From contig CAVSLS010000032.1 in the NCBI GenBank assembly GCA_963728845.1, forward strand, positions 49,337 to 113,336: a stretch of 64,000 nucleotides of DNA. The letters are read 5' to 3'. How positions within the stretch are numbered: the stretch's first letter is position 1; every line of letters starts with the position of its first letter. This document shows, in pieces, positions 35,061-46,410 of this stretch. The position numbers and the translations under genes were made by a program. The DNA is from Bog-473 sp963728845 (GTDB lineage: Bacteria; Actinomycetota; Acidimicrobiia; Acidimicrobiales; RAAP-2). The notes beneath the pieces are model-generated. The model ran no database searches. It saw only the letters and a list, made by a program, of their open reading frames with translations, and was not told where the DNA came from.

Positions 35061-38000
35061 ATGCTCCACGTGCACCGATCCGAGCGAGCCGACGGCCTGG
35101 TGACGGAGTTGGCGCGGCTGGTGGCCGACCCGCTCGACGACCCGATGACCCCGGAAGTGGTCTCAGTGCCGACACGCGGCATCGAGCGGTGGCTGACCCA
35201 GCGCCTGTCCATGTACCTGGGTGCGCGCGAGAGCAGGCAGGATGGCGTGTGCGCCAACATCGCCTTCCCTTTTCCCGGGACGTTGGTCGGCGGAGCGTTG
35301 GCGTGCGCGGCAGGTGCCGATCCGGAGGGTGACCCCTGGGTCCCCGAGCGTGCCGTGTGGCCGCTCATCGAGGTGGTCGAGGAGCACTTCGACGAACCGT
35401 GGCTCGCGCCACTGGCGCAGCACATGAGGAACTCGGCAACCGTGGAAGGCTCGCGGCGCTTCTCGAGCATCCGGCACGTCGCAGACCTCTTCGACCGCTA
35501 CGCCGTCCACCGTCCCGACATGCTCCAGCGCTGGGCCGCCGGGTCGCCCCAGCTCGACGAGACGCAGTGGCAGTTCGAGTTGTGGCGCCTCCTCCGGGAG
35601 CGCCTCGGAGAGCAGAGCCCCGCCGAGCGCCTCGTCGATGCCTGTCGTCGGCTGGAGGAGGAACCCGAACTCTTGGACCTACCGACTCGGCTGTCGCTGT
35701 TCGGGCTGACGAGGCTTCCGGCCAGCTACCTCGACGTCCTCGAGGCCGTGGGTGCTCGACGGGACGTGCACCTCTTCTTGTTGCACCCGTCTCCGGCGCT
35801 GTGGGAACGACTGGCACCTGAGGTCGGGCGGACGTCGCGCTACGTCCTTCGCAGCGACGATCCGACCGCGGGCGCACCTCGGAACCCCCTTCTCGCGTCG
35901 TGGGGGCGTGACGCAAGGGAGATGCAGCTCGTGCTGGGCGGCGCGGAGGAGCACGGCGAACATGTGGGCCCGGTCGTGCCGGACCGTCCACGGACTCTGC
36001 TCCAGCTCATACAGGCCGACATCAGAGCCGATCGCGCCCCAGTGGGCGAGCCGGGTGGCTCGGCCGTGGACGTGCGGCCCTTGCTCCGTCCGGACGACGA
36101 CAGCATCCGCGTCCACTCCTGCCACGGGCGGGGCCGCCAGGTCGAGGTGCTGCGCGACGCCATCTTGCACCTGCTCGAGGACGATGCGACTCTCGAACCC
36201 CGCGACATCATCGTCATGTGTCCCGACATCGAGACGTTCGCTCCGCTGATTCAGGCGACGTTCGGCGGCCACGACGTGACGGAAAACCCGGCCGACGCAC
36301 TCGAGATCCGCCTGGCCGACCGCTCACTCCGCCAGACCAACCCGGTCATGGCGGTCCTGGCGGAAGTGCTCGAGCTCGCGACGGCGAGGTTCACCGCGAC
36401 CGAGGTGCTCGACCTGGCCGGCCGCGAGCCGGTGCGCCGTCGGTTCCGATTCAGCGACGAAGATCTGTTTCGCCTCGAGGAGTGGGTGGACAAGGCGTGT
36501 GTCCGGTGGGGATTCGACGCCGCGCACCGCAGTTCCTTCCAGCTGGAGAACATAGGCAGCAACACGTGGCAATTCGGCCTCGACCGCATCCTCCTCGGCG
36601 TCACCATGGCGGACGAGCGCCAACGCCTGTTCGAGGGCACGCTGCCGTTGGACGACGTCGACAGCACCGATATAGAGCTGGCCGGACGTATGGCGGAGTT
36701 GCTGGACCGGCTTCGCGCCGCGTTCGACGATCTGTCCAACGCTCGCACGGTCGATGCCTGGGCGGACACCTTGGCCCGGATCTTGGATTCTCTGACCGCG
36801 ACTTCTGAGCGTGACGCCTGGCAGCGGTCGCAGATGACGAACCTCCTCGAAGAGCTGGTCGAGGAGGCGACGGTGAACCACGTCGTCAGCCCGGTCGCCC
36901 TGAGCTGCGACGACGTACGGTCGATCCTGACCGATCGCCTCAAGGGCCGACCGACCAGGGCGAACTTCTGCACGGGTCATCTGACGGTCTGCACGCTCGT
37001 GCCAATGCGCTCCATCCCCCACCGGGTGGTGTGTCTGCTCGGCCTGGACGACGGCAGGTTCCCGCGCCACATCGAAAGGGACGGCGACGACCTGACAGCA
37101 CGGCACCAGAGAGTCGGTGACCGCGATGTCCGCAGCGAAGACCGCCAACTGCTCCTCGACGCGCTGCTCGCCGCCCGGGATCACCTGGTCGTGACGTACG
37201 GCGGCCGCGACGAACGGTCCAACCTGCCGCGCCCTCCTGCAGTGCCTGTCGGTGAGCTGCTCGACGTGATCGACCACACCGTGCAGATGCCGCAGGGCCG
37301 ACTGCGGGACTCCATCGTGTTCTCGCATCCCCTGCAGCCCTTCGATCCCCGGAACTACGAACGGGGGTGCCCGCATGCCCGAGACACCGTGGAGTTACGA
37401 CGCGCTGCATCTGGCCGGGGCCCGCGCCGCGCTGAGCCCGAGCCACGACGCCCCCCGATTCTTGGAGCAGCCACTCGGCACCTACGAGACGAATGTTGTC
37501 GGCATCGACCAGCTGGAGAGGTTCTTGCGTCATCCCGTGCGCGCCTTTCTGCGTGAGCGGCTTAGCGTCTCGCTGTGGGACCGGACGCGCGACTTCGAAG
37601 ATGCGATCCCGATCAAGCTCGATCCACTCGAGCAGTGGCAGGTCGCAGACCGCCTCCTGGCGGCGCGCCTGGGAGGGGCCTCCCCGGAGTCGTGCCGGGC
37701 GGCTGAGATCGCCCGCGGCGGGCTCCCGCCGGGCCGGCTGGCCGATCCCGTGCTGGACGCGATCACCGGACCAATCGAGGTACTCGTGCGGGAAGGCCAG
37801 AACCCGTTGGCGCCAACGTCCCTTGACGTCCGGGTCGAGCTGTCCGGGACCTACGGCCTGGTGGGGACCGTTGCCGGGGTGCGGGGCAACGTGATCCACT
37901 CGGTGACGTATTCGAGGCTGGGGCCGGCGGCGCGTCTGATCGCGTGGTTGCGCCTGCTCGCCCTCACCGCGGCGTGGCCGGATCGCCCCTTCGAGACCCT

Positions 38001-38454
38001 CACCATCGGTCGTTCCCAAAGCAGGCGGCACACGATCTCCAAGGCCCGTATTGCGCCGCTGGGACCTGATGCGGAGACCCGACGGGCGTCCGCCGACGTT
38101 CAGCTCCGACGGCTTGTCGACCTGTTCGACCGCGGGATGCGCGAGCCGCTCCCGCTCTACTGCAAGACCTCCTCGGCATGGGCTGCCGCCGCGGCCGCCG
38201 GAGCGGACCCGTACCGGGCGGCCGCGGGGTCGTGGGACTCCGGCCACAACGGGTACAACGAGGATAGGGACACCGAGCACGTGCTGGTGCTCGGTGGCGC
38301 ACTCACCTTCGACGCAATGGTCGAGCGGTCCGGGGCACCTCGCGACGACGAGGCCGGGGAGGGCTGGGTGGCGTCGGAGTCCTCCCGATTCGGCCGGTGT
38401 GCCCGACGCCTCTGGGACGGGCTGCTCGCGCAGGAGGAAGTCGCCGACCAATGA
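35061..38454 (+). CDS. recC: Exodeoxyribonuclease V subunit RecC (frameshifted)
   Basis: About 1130 residues, the length expected of RecC. It has an inactive UvrD-like helicase fold with VVSVPTRGIERWLTQRLS, SGLEALLHP-type FLLHPSPALWERL, a Chi-recognition region including RVHSCHGRGRQVEVLRD-like residues, and a C-terminal nuclease-like domain with AGVRGNVIHSVTYSRLG. An extra base near 37358 breaks the frame just before MPETPWSYDALHL; the span is 3n+1. The final TGA overlaps the recB ATG (ATGA), so the two are translationally coupled. It is the Chi-scanning subunit of RecBCD. Confidence 0.93.
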
Positions 38455-41400
38455 CAACGGGAGCGACGAAGTCCAATCGGGCCGCGACGCCGGAGTCGTT
38501 CAACGTCTCCGAGAAGCTGCCCCACGGCATGACGCTGCTCCAGGCCAGTGCGGGAACGGGCAAGACCTTCACGATTGCGGCGCTCACGACGCGGTACGTA
38601 GCGGAAGGCCTGCCCATCGACCGTCTGCTCGTCATCACCTTCACCCGGATGGCGACGGGCGAGCTGCGCGAACGGGTCCGGGACCGTCTTGTTCGTGCCT
38701 TCGACGGGTTGGCCGCCGCGACTCGCAGGAGTCACTCCGACCGACGACGAGATCGTGCGGCACCTCGCGGACGCTCCGGACGACGAGGTCGAGAAGCGGC
38801 GGGACCGGTTGGGCAAGGCCATCGCGGACTTCGACTCGGCGACGATCGAGACGACGCACGGATTCTGCTTGCAGGTGCTCTACGGCCTCGGGACGGCAGG
38901 CGACGTCGACCGGGAGGTGACCCTGGTCGAGGACGTGAGCGACCTCATGGAGGAGGTGGTGGACGACCTCTACCTGCGGCGCTTCGCCAACAAGCCAAAC
39001 GAATACGACTTCTCGCGGGATGCGGCAATGGAGATCGCGGCGCGCGTCCTGAACCAACCCGACGCACGAATCGTGCCGGATCTGTCGGCAGCCGAAGACG
39101 TGCCGGCCATCCGCCGGCGCTTTGCCAAGGCGGTGCGCGAGGAGATGGATCGCCGGAAGCGAGCGCTCAAGATCCTCACCTACGACGATGTGCTGATCCG
39201 GTTACGCGACACGCTGGTCGATCCGCAGCGCGGTCCCGCTGCTTGTGCGCGGCTGCGGGAGCGCTACGACGTGGTGTTGGTCGACGAATTCCAGGACACC
39301 GACCCCGTGCAGTGGGAGATCATGCACCGGGCCTTCGGACATCGGGCGGCCACCCTCGTGCTGATCGGGGACCCCAAACAGGCCATCTACGCGTTCCGCG
39401 GGGCCGACGTCCACGCGTATCTCGACGCCCGCCAGGCGGTGCATTCGGAGTGGACCCTGGACATCAACTGGCGCAGCGACGAGGGACTGCTCGCGGCCTA
39501 CGACGCGCTGTTCGCCAACGCGCAACTCGGAGAGGCGGGGATCACCTACCGCAAGATCAGCGCCGCCGACGCCAACCGCCAGCCCAGGCTCGTCGGCGCC
39601 CCGGTCTCGGCGCCCTTGCGCGTGCGCATCGTCCACGCCGACGACCACCTCGTGCCGGTCACGGCGAAGAGGGGCCAGCCCCAGGCGGCGGCGGCGCGGG
39701 ACTTCGTGGCCCGGGACCTCGCCGCCGAAGTCGTCTCGCTTCTCGCGGCACGGCCCGAGGTGATCACGCGCCGGCGCGACGGCAGCGAGGAGCAGACCCC
39801 GCTGCATCCCGGTCACATCGCCGTGCTCGTGCGCGCCAACGGCCATGCCTTGACCGTGCGGAACGCCTTGATCAGAGCGGGTGTGCCCGCCGTCATCGGC
39901 GGTTCGGGCTCGGTGTTCGGGACCGAGCCGGCGCGGGACTGGCTCCGCCTGCTCGAGGCGCTCGAGCGGCCGACGGCCCGGGACCGGGCGTCGCTGGCCG
40001 CGCTGACCTGCTTCGTCGGCTGGACGCCCGAAAGGGTGGCAACGGCCGACGAGGACGATTGGGAGGACCTCCACTGGTCGCTGCACCAGTGGGCCGCCCT
40101 GCTGCGTGACCGGGGCATCGCCTCCCTCTACGAGAAGGTCAGCAGCTCCCACGATGTGCCGGCCCGTGTCCTCGCCGGTCCATCGGGTGAGCGCGCCATG
40201 ACGGATCTGCGGCACGTCGCCCAATTGCTCCACGAGGCCGGGGTGTCCGACGGCCTGGGTCCCACCGCCATGGCCAGTTGGCTCGGCCGGCGCATCAACG
40301 AGGCCGAGCGCGACACCGAGAACGAGGAACGGGCGCGACGTCTCGAATCGGACGCCGAGGCGGTCCAGGTGATCACGATCCACCGGAGCAAGGGGCTCGA
40401 ATTCCCGATCGTGCTCTGCCCCTACATGTGGGGCAGCTACACCCCCACGATCAAGGTTCCCGTGTTCCACGACAAGGACAACGGGAACGCGCGCACCGTC
40501 GACGTCGCAGGTGAGGGCAACGGCTTCACCGTCCACCAGCAGAACCAGCTGGTCGAGGAACGGGGCGAGGACCTGCGGTTGCTCTACGTCGCCCTCACCC
40601 GTGCCCAGCATCAAGCGGTTCTGTGGTGGGTGGGCGCCAGTGACTGCCAGCACTCGCCGCTGTCCCGTCTGCTGTTCGACCGCGACGAGCAGGGCGAGGT
40701 GCGCTCGCACGGTTCGGCAGTGCCCACCGACGATGCCGTGGAGGCGGCAGTCACCGCGCTGGGCCCTCGGCTGGCGGTCGAGCGCGTCGGCCTCCCGTCC
40801 GATGAGCGATGGGAGGGGGACGCCGGTGCGCCTCCGACGCTCGAGGCGGCCGTCTTCGATCGTCCGCTCGACCTCGGATGGCGCCGCGTGTCGTACTCGG
40901 GCATCACCGCGCCGTCCACGACCAGCCGGCGATCGGGAGCGAGCCGGAGGAGCAACTCACGTCGGACGAGGAGCTGCCCGTGGTCACCGTTCGGCCCACT
41001 GCCGGGTTCGCGCCGGAGGAGGAGCGCCTGCGCACGGTGACCTTGGGGCTGGCCGCCATGCCCGCCGGCGCTCTGGTCGGGACGCTCGTGCACAGCGTGC
41101 TGGAGCGGACGGAGTTCGATGCGTCCGACCTTGCCGCAGAGGTCCGTGCGGCGCTGGAGCGCGAGGTCACCTGGCGCAACGTCGAACTCGGCAGTCTCGA
41201 CGCGGTCGTCGCGGGTCTGTGCGCCGCCATCGAGTCACCGCTCGGGCCCCTGGTCGGTGACGTCCGATTGCGCGACATCCCGCGTCGCGACCGGCTCGAC
41301 GAGCTGGGATTCGAGATCCCGTTGGTCGGAGGCGAGCTGCCGACGGCGTCCCTGCACGTGAGCACGCTCGCCGACCTGCTGGAGCAGCACCTCGACCCCG

Positions 41401-41858
41401 ACGATCCCGTGGCCCGTTACGCCCACCGGCTCCGGGACCCGACGCTCCAGGGCGTCCTGCGCGGCTACCTGACCGGGAGCCTGGACCTGGTGTTCCGCTT
41501 GCCCGACCACCGGTTCTACCTCGCCGACTACAAGACGAACCGGTTGACCGCGCCCGACGAGGCACTCACCGCATGGCACTACCGGCCCGATGCGATCCAC
41601 GACGAGATGGTGGCGGCCCACTATCCGCTGCAGGCGTTGCTCTACGCCGTGGCGTTGCACCGCTACCTGCGCTGGCGTCTGCCGGGTTACGACCCCCAGC
41701 AGCACCTGGGCGGCGTCCTCTATCTCTTCGTGCGCGGGATGAGCGCCCTGGCGCCCACCCGCATCGGGGATCAGCCATGCGGTGTGTGGTCATGGCGGCC
41801 ACCGGTCGGCTTGGTCGAATCGCTGAGCGAGCTCTTCGACAGCGGGCTGACATCGTGA
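38451..41858 (+). CDS. recB: Exodeoxyribonuclease V subunit RecB (two frameshifts)
   Basis: About 1135 residues, the 3'-5' helicase and nuclease subunit of RecBCD. The ATG at 38451 overlaps the recC stop. Walker A is QASAGTGKTF; helicase motif II includes DEFQDTDPVQWEIMHRA; VITIHRSKGLEFPIVLCPY and LLYVALTRAQHQAVLWW follow. An extra base near 38722 and a lost base near 40917 break the frame. Together they cancel in length, so the span is 3n. After repair the C-terminal nuclease domain is continuous: GTLVHSVLER with its His, then LDLVFRLPDHRFYLADYKTN, the D and K of the nuclease motif. This RecB appears catalytically complete. Confidence 0.93.
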
Positions 41859-43778
41859 CCTCCATGCAGGCACCGGACACGTACGACAGCTCCCTGGCGT
41901 TGCGAGCACCCGGGGTGCTGCACGCGTTCAACCGAGCCGGGATCCTGTCCACGTCCGACGTGCACGTCGCGCTGCGGCTGGCCCAGCTGAGCGGGACCGG
42001 AGAGGAGCTGGCGTGGCTGGGCGCAGCGTTCGCGGTGCGGGCTCCCCGGCTGGGCCACGTCTGTGTCGACCTCGAGACCATCAAGGACACCGCCAGCGCG
42101 GACACGGACACGCCGGTGGATCTCGGCGCGTTGCCCTGGCCCGTCCCGGGCCGGTGGCTCCAGGTCATGGCTCGGAGCCCCTTCGTCGGGGAGGACCACC
42201 CGCTCCACCTGTCGGGGACGACCTTGTACCTGGACCGCCTCTGGGTCGACGAGCACTGGGTGGCCACCGACCTGATGGAGCGCGCGTCCGGACCGGCCGC
42301 GGGCGTCGACGACGCCGTGCTGGCCGCGGGCCTCGCTCAGCTCTTCACCTCACGGGACGATCCGGATTTCCAGCGCCTCGCCGCCGCCGCCGCCGTCCTG
42401 CGCCGGGTGGCGGTGATCGCCGGCGGCCCCGGTACCGGCAAGACCACCACCGTGGCCCGCGTCCTCGCGTTGCTGCTCGCCCAGGCTGCAGCGGCGGGAG
42501 AGCGCCCACCGCTGATCGCGCTGGCGGCACCGACCGGAAAGGCGGCGGCGCGGCTCGAAGAGGCCGTCCGCCAGGAGGCCGGCGCCATGGCCCTCGACCC
42601 CGCGATCCGTGCCGGCCTGTCGGCCCTCGAGGGCACGACCCTGCACCGGCTTCTCGGTTCCGACCCCGGCAACCGGACCAGGTTCCGCCACGACCGGCTG
42701 AACCGGTTGCCCCACGACGTGGTCGTCGTCGACGAGACCTCCATGGTGTCGCTTTCGATGATGGCGCGGGTGGCGGAGGCGGTCCGCTCCGACGCGCGGC
42801 TCATCCTCGTCGGCGATCCCGAGCAGCTGGCCTCCATCGAGGCGGGCGCGGTGCTGGGCGACATCGTGCCGCCCGGGTCGCGACAGATCTGCATGGGGGA
42901 CGAGGCCCGAGACCGTCTCGCTGCCGTCACGGGCCAAGCGGTTCCGGTCAATGACGTGCGCGTGCGCTCGGCGATCGGGGACGGCATCGTCGTCTTGAGC
43001 AAGGTGCACCGCTTCGGGGGTGCGATCGCGGAGTTGGCCACCGCGATCCGTCACGGTCGCGTGGACGACGCCATATCCGTCCTCGAGTCGGGAGCCTCCG
43101 ACATCGAGTGGATCGCCACCGACGCCCCGCCGTCGGCTGACGGGTTGGGTGACGTGCGATCGCTCGCGGTCGCGTACGGGCGCACGGTGAGTGAGGCGGC
43201 GGTCGCCGGGGACGCAAAAGGGGCAATCGCTGCGCTCGGACGTTTCCGCCTCCTGTGCGCCCACCGCGCGCGGACCAGACGGTGTGGCTACCTGGATGCA
43301 CCAAGTCGAAAGCTGGCTGCGTGCCGAGGTCGAGGGATTCACGGGCGGCGAGGACTGGTACATCGGGCGTCCGCTCATCGTGACGGAGAACGACTACGGC
43401 TTGAAGCTCTACAACGGTGACGTCGGAGTCGTCGTCGCAGACGGTGACCGGCGCGTGGCAGCGTTTGAACGAGGTGATGAGATCGTCCGGGTCAGCCCGG
43501 CCCGGCTGGCCGCCGTCGACACCGTCTACGCGATGACGGTGCACAAGAGCCAGGGATCGCAGTTCGACGTCGTGGCCTTCCTGTTGCCGAGCGCCGACTC
43601 CCGCGTCCTGACGCGTGAGCTGCTCTACACCGCGGTGACACGTGCCCGGGACCGGCTCATCCTGGTGGGCACCGAGGGTCCGATCCGGGCGGCCATCGAG
43701 CGGCCGATCAGCCGGGCCTCGGGGCTGCGCCAGGCGCTGTGGGGCGAGGCTGCGGCTGATCGGGTGTCAGCGCCATGA
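41855..43778 (+). CDS. recD: Exodeoxyribonuclease V subunit RecD (frameshifted)
   Basis: About 640 residues, the 5'-3' helicase. The GTG at 41855 overlaps the recB stop (GTGA). Motifs in order: Walker A AGGPGTGKTTT, AAPTGKAAARL, TTLHRLLGS, Walker B VVVVDETSMVS, LVGDPEQLASIEAGAVLGD, and late MTVHKSQGSQFDVV with YTAVTRARDRLILVG. An extra G near 43277 separates the last 170 residues; removing it restores CAHRRGPDGVATWMH, and the span is 3n+1. With recC and recB it forms a complete RecBCD enzyme for double-strand break repair. Confidence 0.93.
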
Positions 43779-43977
43779 GCCGGGCTTTCCTCACAATTCC
43801 CTCACCCTGAAGTCACGGACGCGGAATCTCTGTCGTTTAGGCTCGGCGCAGCAGGAAAAGTCCCTGGTCTCACGCCAATTTCAGGCTCTACACAGGCTGG
43901 ATTCAGGGTCGTAACCCATGATGAGTCTGACATCACTCCGTAACAAAAGCGGAGCCTGAGCACACGGAAGGGTGAGC
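43779..43977. other. Intergenic region upstream of the sulfoquinovose synthase
   Basis: A 199-base gap between recD and the sulfoquinovose synthase gene. It is less GC-rich than its neighbours and contains TTTAGG and TAACCC stretches that could be -10 elements, but I see no convincing -35 partner, riboswitch or terminator. It most likely contains the promoter of the downstream gene. Confidence 0.3.
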
Positions 43978-45180
43978 ATGAAGATCCTGGTTCTCGGAGG
44001 AGACGGCTACCTCGGCTGGCCGACCGCCCTCCACCTGTCGGCCTGTGGCCACGAGGTCACCGTCGTCGACAACCTGGTGCGCCGCGAATACGACCGCGAA
44101 ATGGGGGTCGACAGCCTCGTCCCGATCGCGTCGTTGCCCGATCGGGTCACGCGCTGGGAGCAGGTCTCCGGGCGAGCCATCAACGTGCGGCTCGGCAACC
44201 TGACGGACGCCGCTTTCACCTACGGCGTGGTCGCCGAGGCCGAGCCCGACGCCATCGTGCACTTCGGCGAGCAACGCTCGGCGCCCTACTCCATGATCGA
44301 CCGCGAGCACGCGGTCTACACGCAAGTCAACAACGTGGTGGGGACGCTGAACCTGATGTACGCGATCGCCGAGACCGACCCTTCGATCCATCTGGTCAAG
44401 CTCGGGACGATGGGCGAGTACGGGTACCCCAATATCGACATCGAAGAGGGGTTCATCGAAATCACGCACAAGGGCCGCACCGACGTGCTGCCCTACCCGA
44501 AGCAGCCGGGCTCCTTCTACCACCTGTCCAAGGTCCACGACAGCCACAACATCATGTTCGCCTGCCGGGTCTGGGGGTTGCGTGCGACCGACCTGAACCA
44601 GGGGATCGTCTACGGCCAGTCGACCGATGAGACCGATCTCGACCCCGCCCTCGCCACCCGCTTCGACTACGACGGCGTGTTCGGCACCGTGCTGAACCGG
44701 TTCTGCGTCCAGGCCGTCACCGGCCACCCGCTGACCGTGTACGGCGCCGGAGGCCAGACCCGCGGGATGCTCAACATCCGCGACACGCTCGCCTGCGTGA
44801 CGCTGGCACTCGAGAACCCGGCCGAGCGTGGGGAGTTCCGGGTCTTCAACCAGTTCACCGAGTCCTTCTCGGTGCGCGACATGGCGGAGATGGTCAAGCG
44901 GGTCTGCCCGACCCGTGTCGACATTGCCGAAGGCCTGTCCAACCCACGGGTCGAGCACGAGGAGCACTACTTCAACGCCGCCAACACCAAGCTGCTCGAC
45001 CTGGGCCTGGAGCCGCACCTCCTGACGGACCAGGTCATTTCCGGGATCTTGGAGCTGGTCGAGAGCCACCGCAACCGGGTCGACGTCCAGGCGATCGCCC
45101 CCACGGTGCAGTGGCGTTCGAGCGCCAGCACCCTCACCACGGCCGGCGAGACGCCCGGCGCATCGTTCCTCGCGGTGTAA
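43978..45180 (+). CDS. sqd1: UDP-sulfoquinovose synthase
   Basis: A 400-residue extended SDR enzyme. It starts MKILVLGGDGYLGWPTALHL (GxxGxxG NAD site) and contains the family marks RREYDREMGVDSLVPIA, VHFGEQRSAPYSMIDR, QVNNVVGTLNLMYAI, KLGTMGEYG with the Thr/Met positions, the catalytic YHLSK motif, and GQTRGMLNIRDTLACV. SQD1 makes UDP-sulfoquinovose from UDP-glucose and sulfite, for sulfoquinovosyl diacylglycerol. The ATG at 43978 has a GGAAGGG site upstream; an in-frame GTG at 43972 is the alternative. No sulfolipid glycosyltransferase is adjacent, so pathway completeness cannot be shown here. Confidence 0.9.
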   Translation: MKILVLGGDGYLGWPTALHLSACGHEVTVVDNLVRREYDREMGVDSLVPIASLPDRVTRWEQVSGRAINVRLGNLTDAAFTYGVVAEAEPDAIVHFGEQRSAPYSMIDREHAVYTQVNNVVGTLNLMYAIAETDPSIHLVKLGTMGEYGYPNIDIEEGFIEITHKGRTDVLPYPKQPGSFYHLSKVHDSHNIMFACRVWGLRATDLNQGIVYGQSTDETDLDPALATRFDYDGVFGTVLNRFCVQAVTGHPLTVYGAGGQTRGMLNIRDTLACVTLALENPAERGEFRVFNQFTESFSVRDMAEMVKRVCPTRVDIAEGLSNPRVEHEEHYFNAANTKLLDLGLEPHLLTDQVISGILELVESHRNRVDVQAIAPTVQWRSSASTLTTAGETPGASFLAV

Positions 45181-45206
45181 CCCGGCAGTTGCGGCAGTAG
45201 TTTCCT

Positions 45207-46308
45207 GTGGCGATGTCGCCACGCAGGCCACGCCGCCGCGCGCGCCGTCGATCACCGGCCCGGCCGGTCATCCTGCTCATCGCGGTGGTGATCGTGCTCG
45301 CGCTCCTCGTGGGCGGGCTCACCCAGGTGTCGCGGCAATCGCAGGGCTACGACTTCAATTCCAACCGTTCCCTGGCGGCGCAGGGTGCGGTCGTCGCCGA
45401 GCAGTCCAACGCCACGGCGCTCGCAGGTGCGCAACCTTCTCAACGACATGCAGAGGCAGACCCGCCAGGGCCTCCAGGTCGGCCTGGACAGCGCCGTGCA
45501 GCAGACGGCGGACGAGGCGGCACGGGCGAACCTCGCCGTCAGCGCTAACCCGCAGGGTTCGGTGGCCGACGACTTCACCGCCGTCTTCGCCGAGCGGGCC
45601 CAGTCGATGAACGAATTGCGCGGGGCGGTCGACGGATTCCTCGGCATGCAACCCATTCTCCCCGCCGGTTCGCCATCTGATGGAGCCACTCCCGCCGCCG
45701 CGACCGTGCTGCTGTCCGCGACGCAGGCGACGAACCGCATCGCATCGGCCGGCTCACTGCTGTCCCATGCCGATGCCCTCTACCGTGCGGTACGGAGGTC
45801 CCTGGCGGCGTCGGCCGGCCACGGTCGGCTTCCATCGTCGGTCTGGGTCACCGACGCCCAGCTGTGGCAAGTGGGCTCCGTGGCGGCCCAAGTCGATCTC
45901 CTGGCCGTCTCGCCCACGTTGGTGTCTGCCCGCAACGTCGTGCTCCGCACGGTTCGGCTGAGCCCGCCGGCGCTGCCGACGCCGCAAGGAGTGCCGGCGA
46001 ACGTCTCGGTCCTCAGTCCGGTGTCACAGATCGGCGTCACGGTCGTCCTCGCCAACCAGGGCTCGGTCGACGAGCGGCATGCCTCGGTCCGCTACACGCT
46101 GGCGAACCAGTCATCGGGAGCCACCGCAACCCACGTCGAGTCCGCGGGCCTGACACTCGGCGCCTCGGTGACCCTGCCCCCGGTCGGTTTCGACGTCGCA
46201 CCTGGCACCAATTACGTGCTCACGGTCGAGGTGCTGCTCCCGCCGGGGCAGACGCAGACGGCCAACACGGTCCTCCAGCAGGCGGTGCAGGTCGCGCCCG
46301 CCTCCTGA
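45207..46308 (+). CDS. Single-pass membrane protein, function unknown (frameshifted)
   Basis: About 366 residues. A very basic N-terminus (RRPRRRARRRSPARP), one hydrophobic helix (VILLIAVVIVLALLVGGL), then a large extracytoplasmic region: a helical part (QVRNLLNDMQRQTRQGLQVG) and a C-terminal beta-rich domain of immunoglobulin or CARDB type with VLANQGSVDERHASVRYTLA and LPPGQTQTANTVLQQAVQ. An extra G near 45421 shifts the frame; the span is 3n+1. The function is unknown. Its position between a sulfolipid gene and citrate synthase gives no clear clue. Confidence 0.65.
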
Positions 46309-46410
46309 GCCCCCCGACCTCGACACCGCCGGTGGCCCGTGTGTCGACCGTGCCCGCTCCTGGTCATAGGATCGGTACGCACCGAAATCTGGGACTGGAG
46401 GGCTCTTCAC

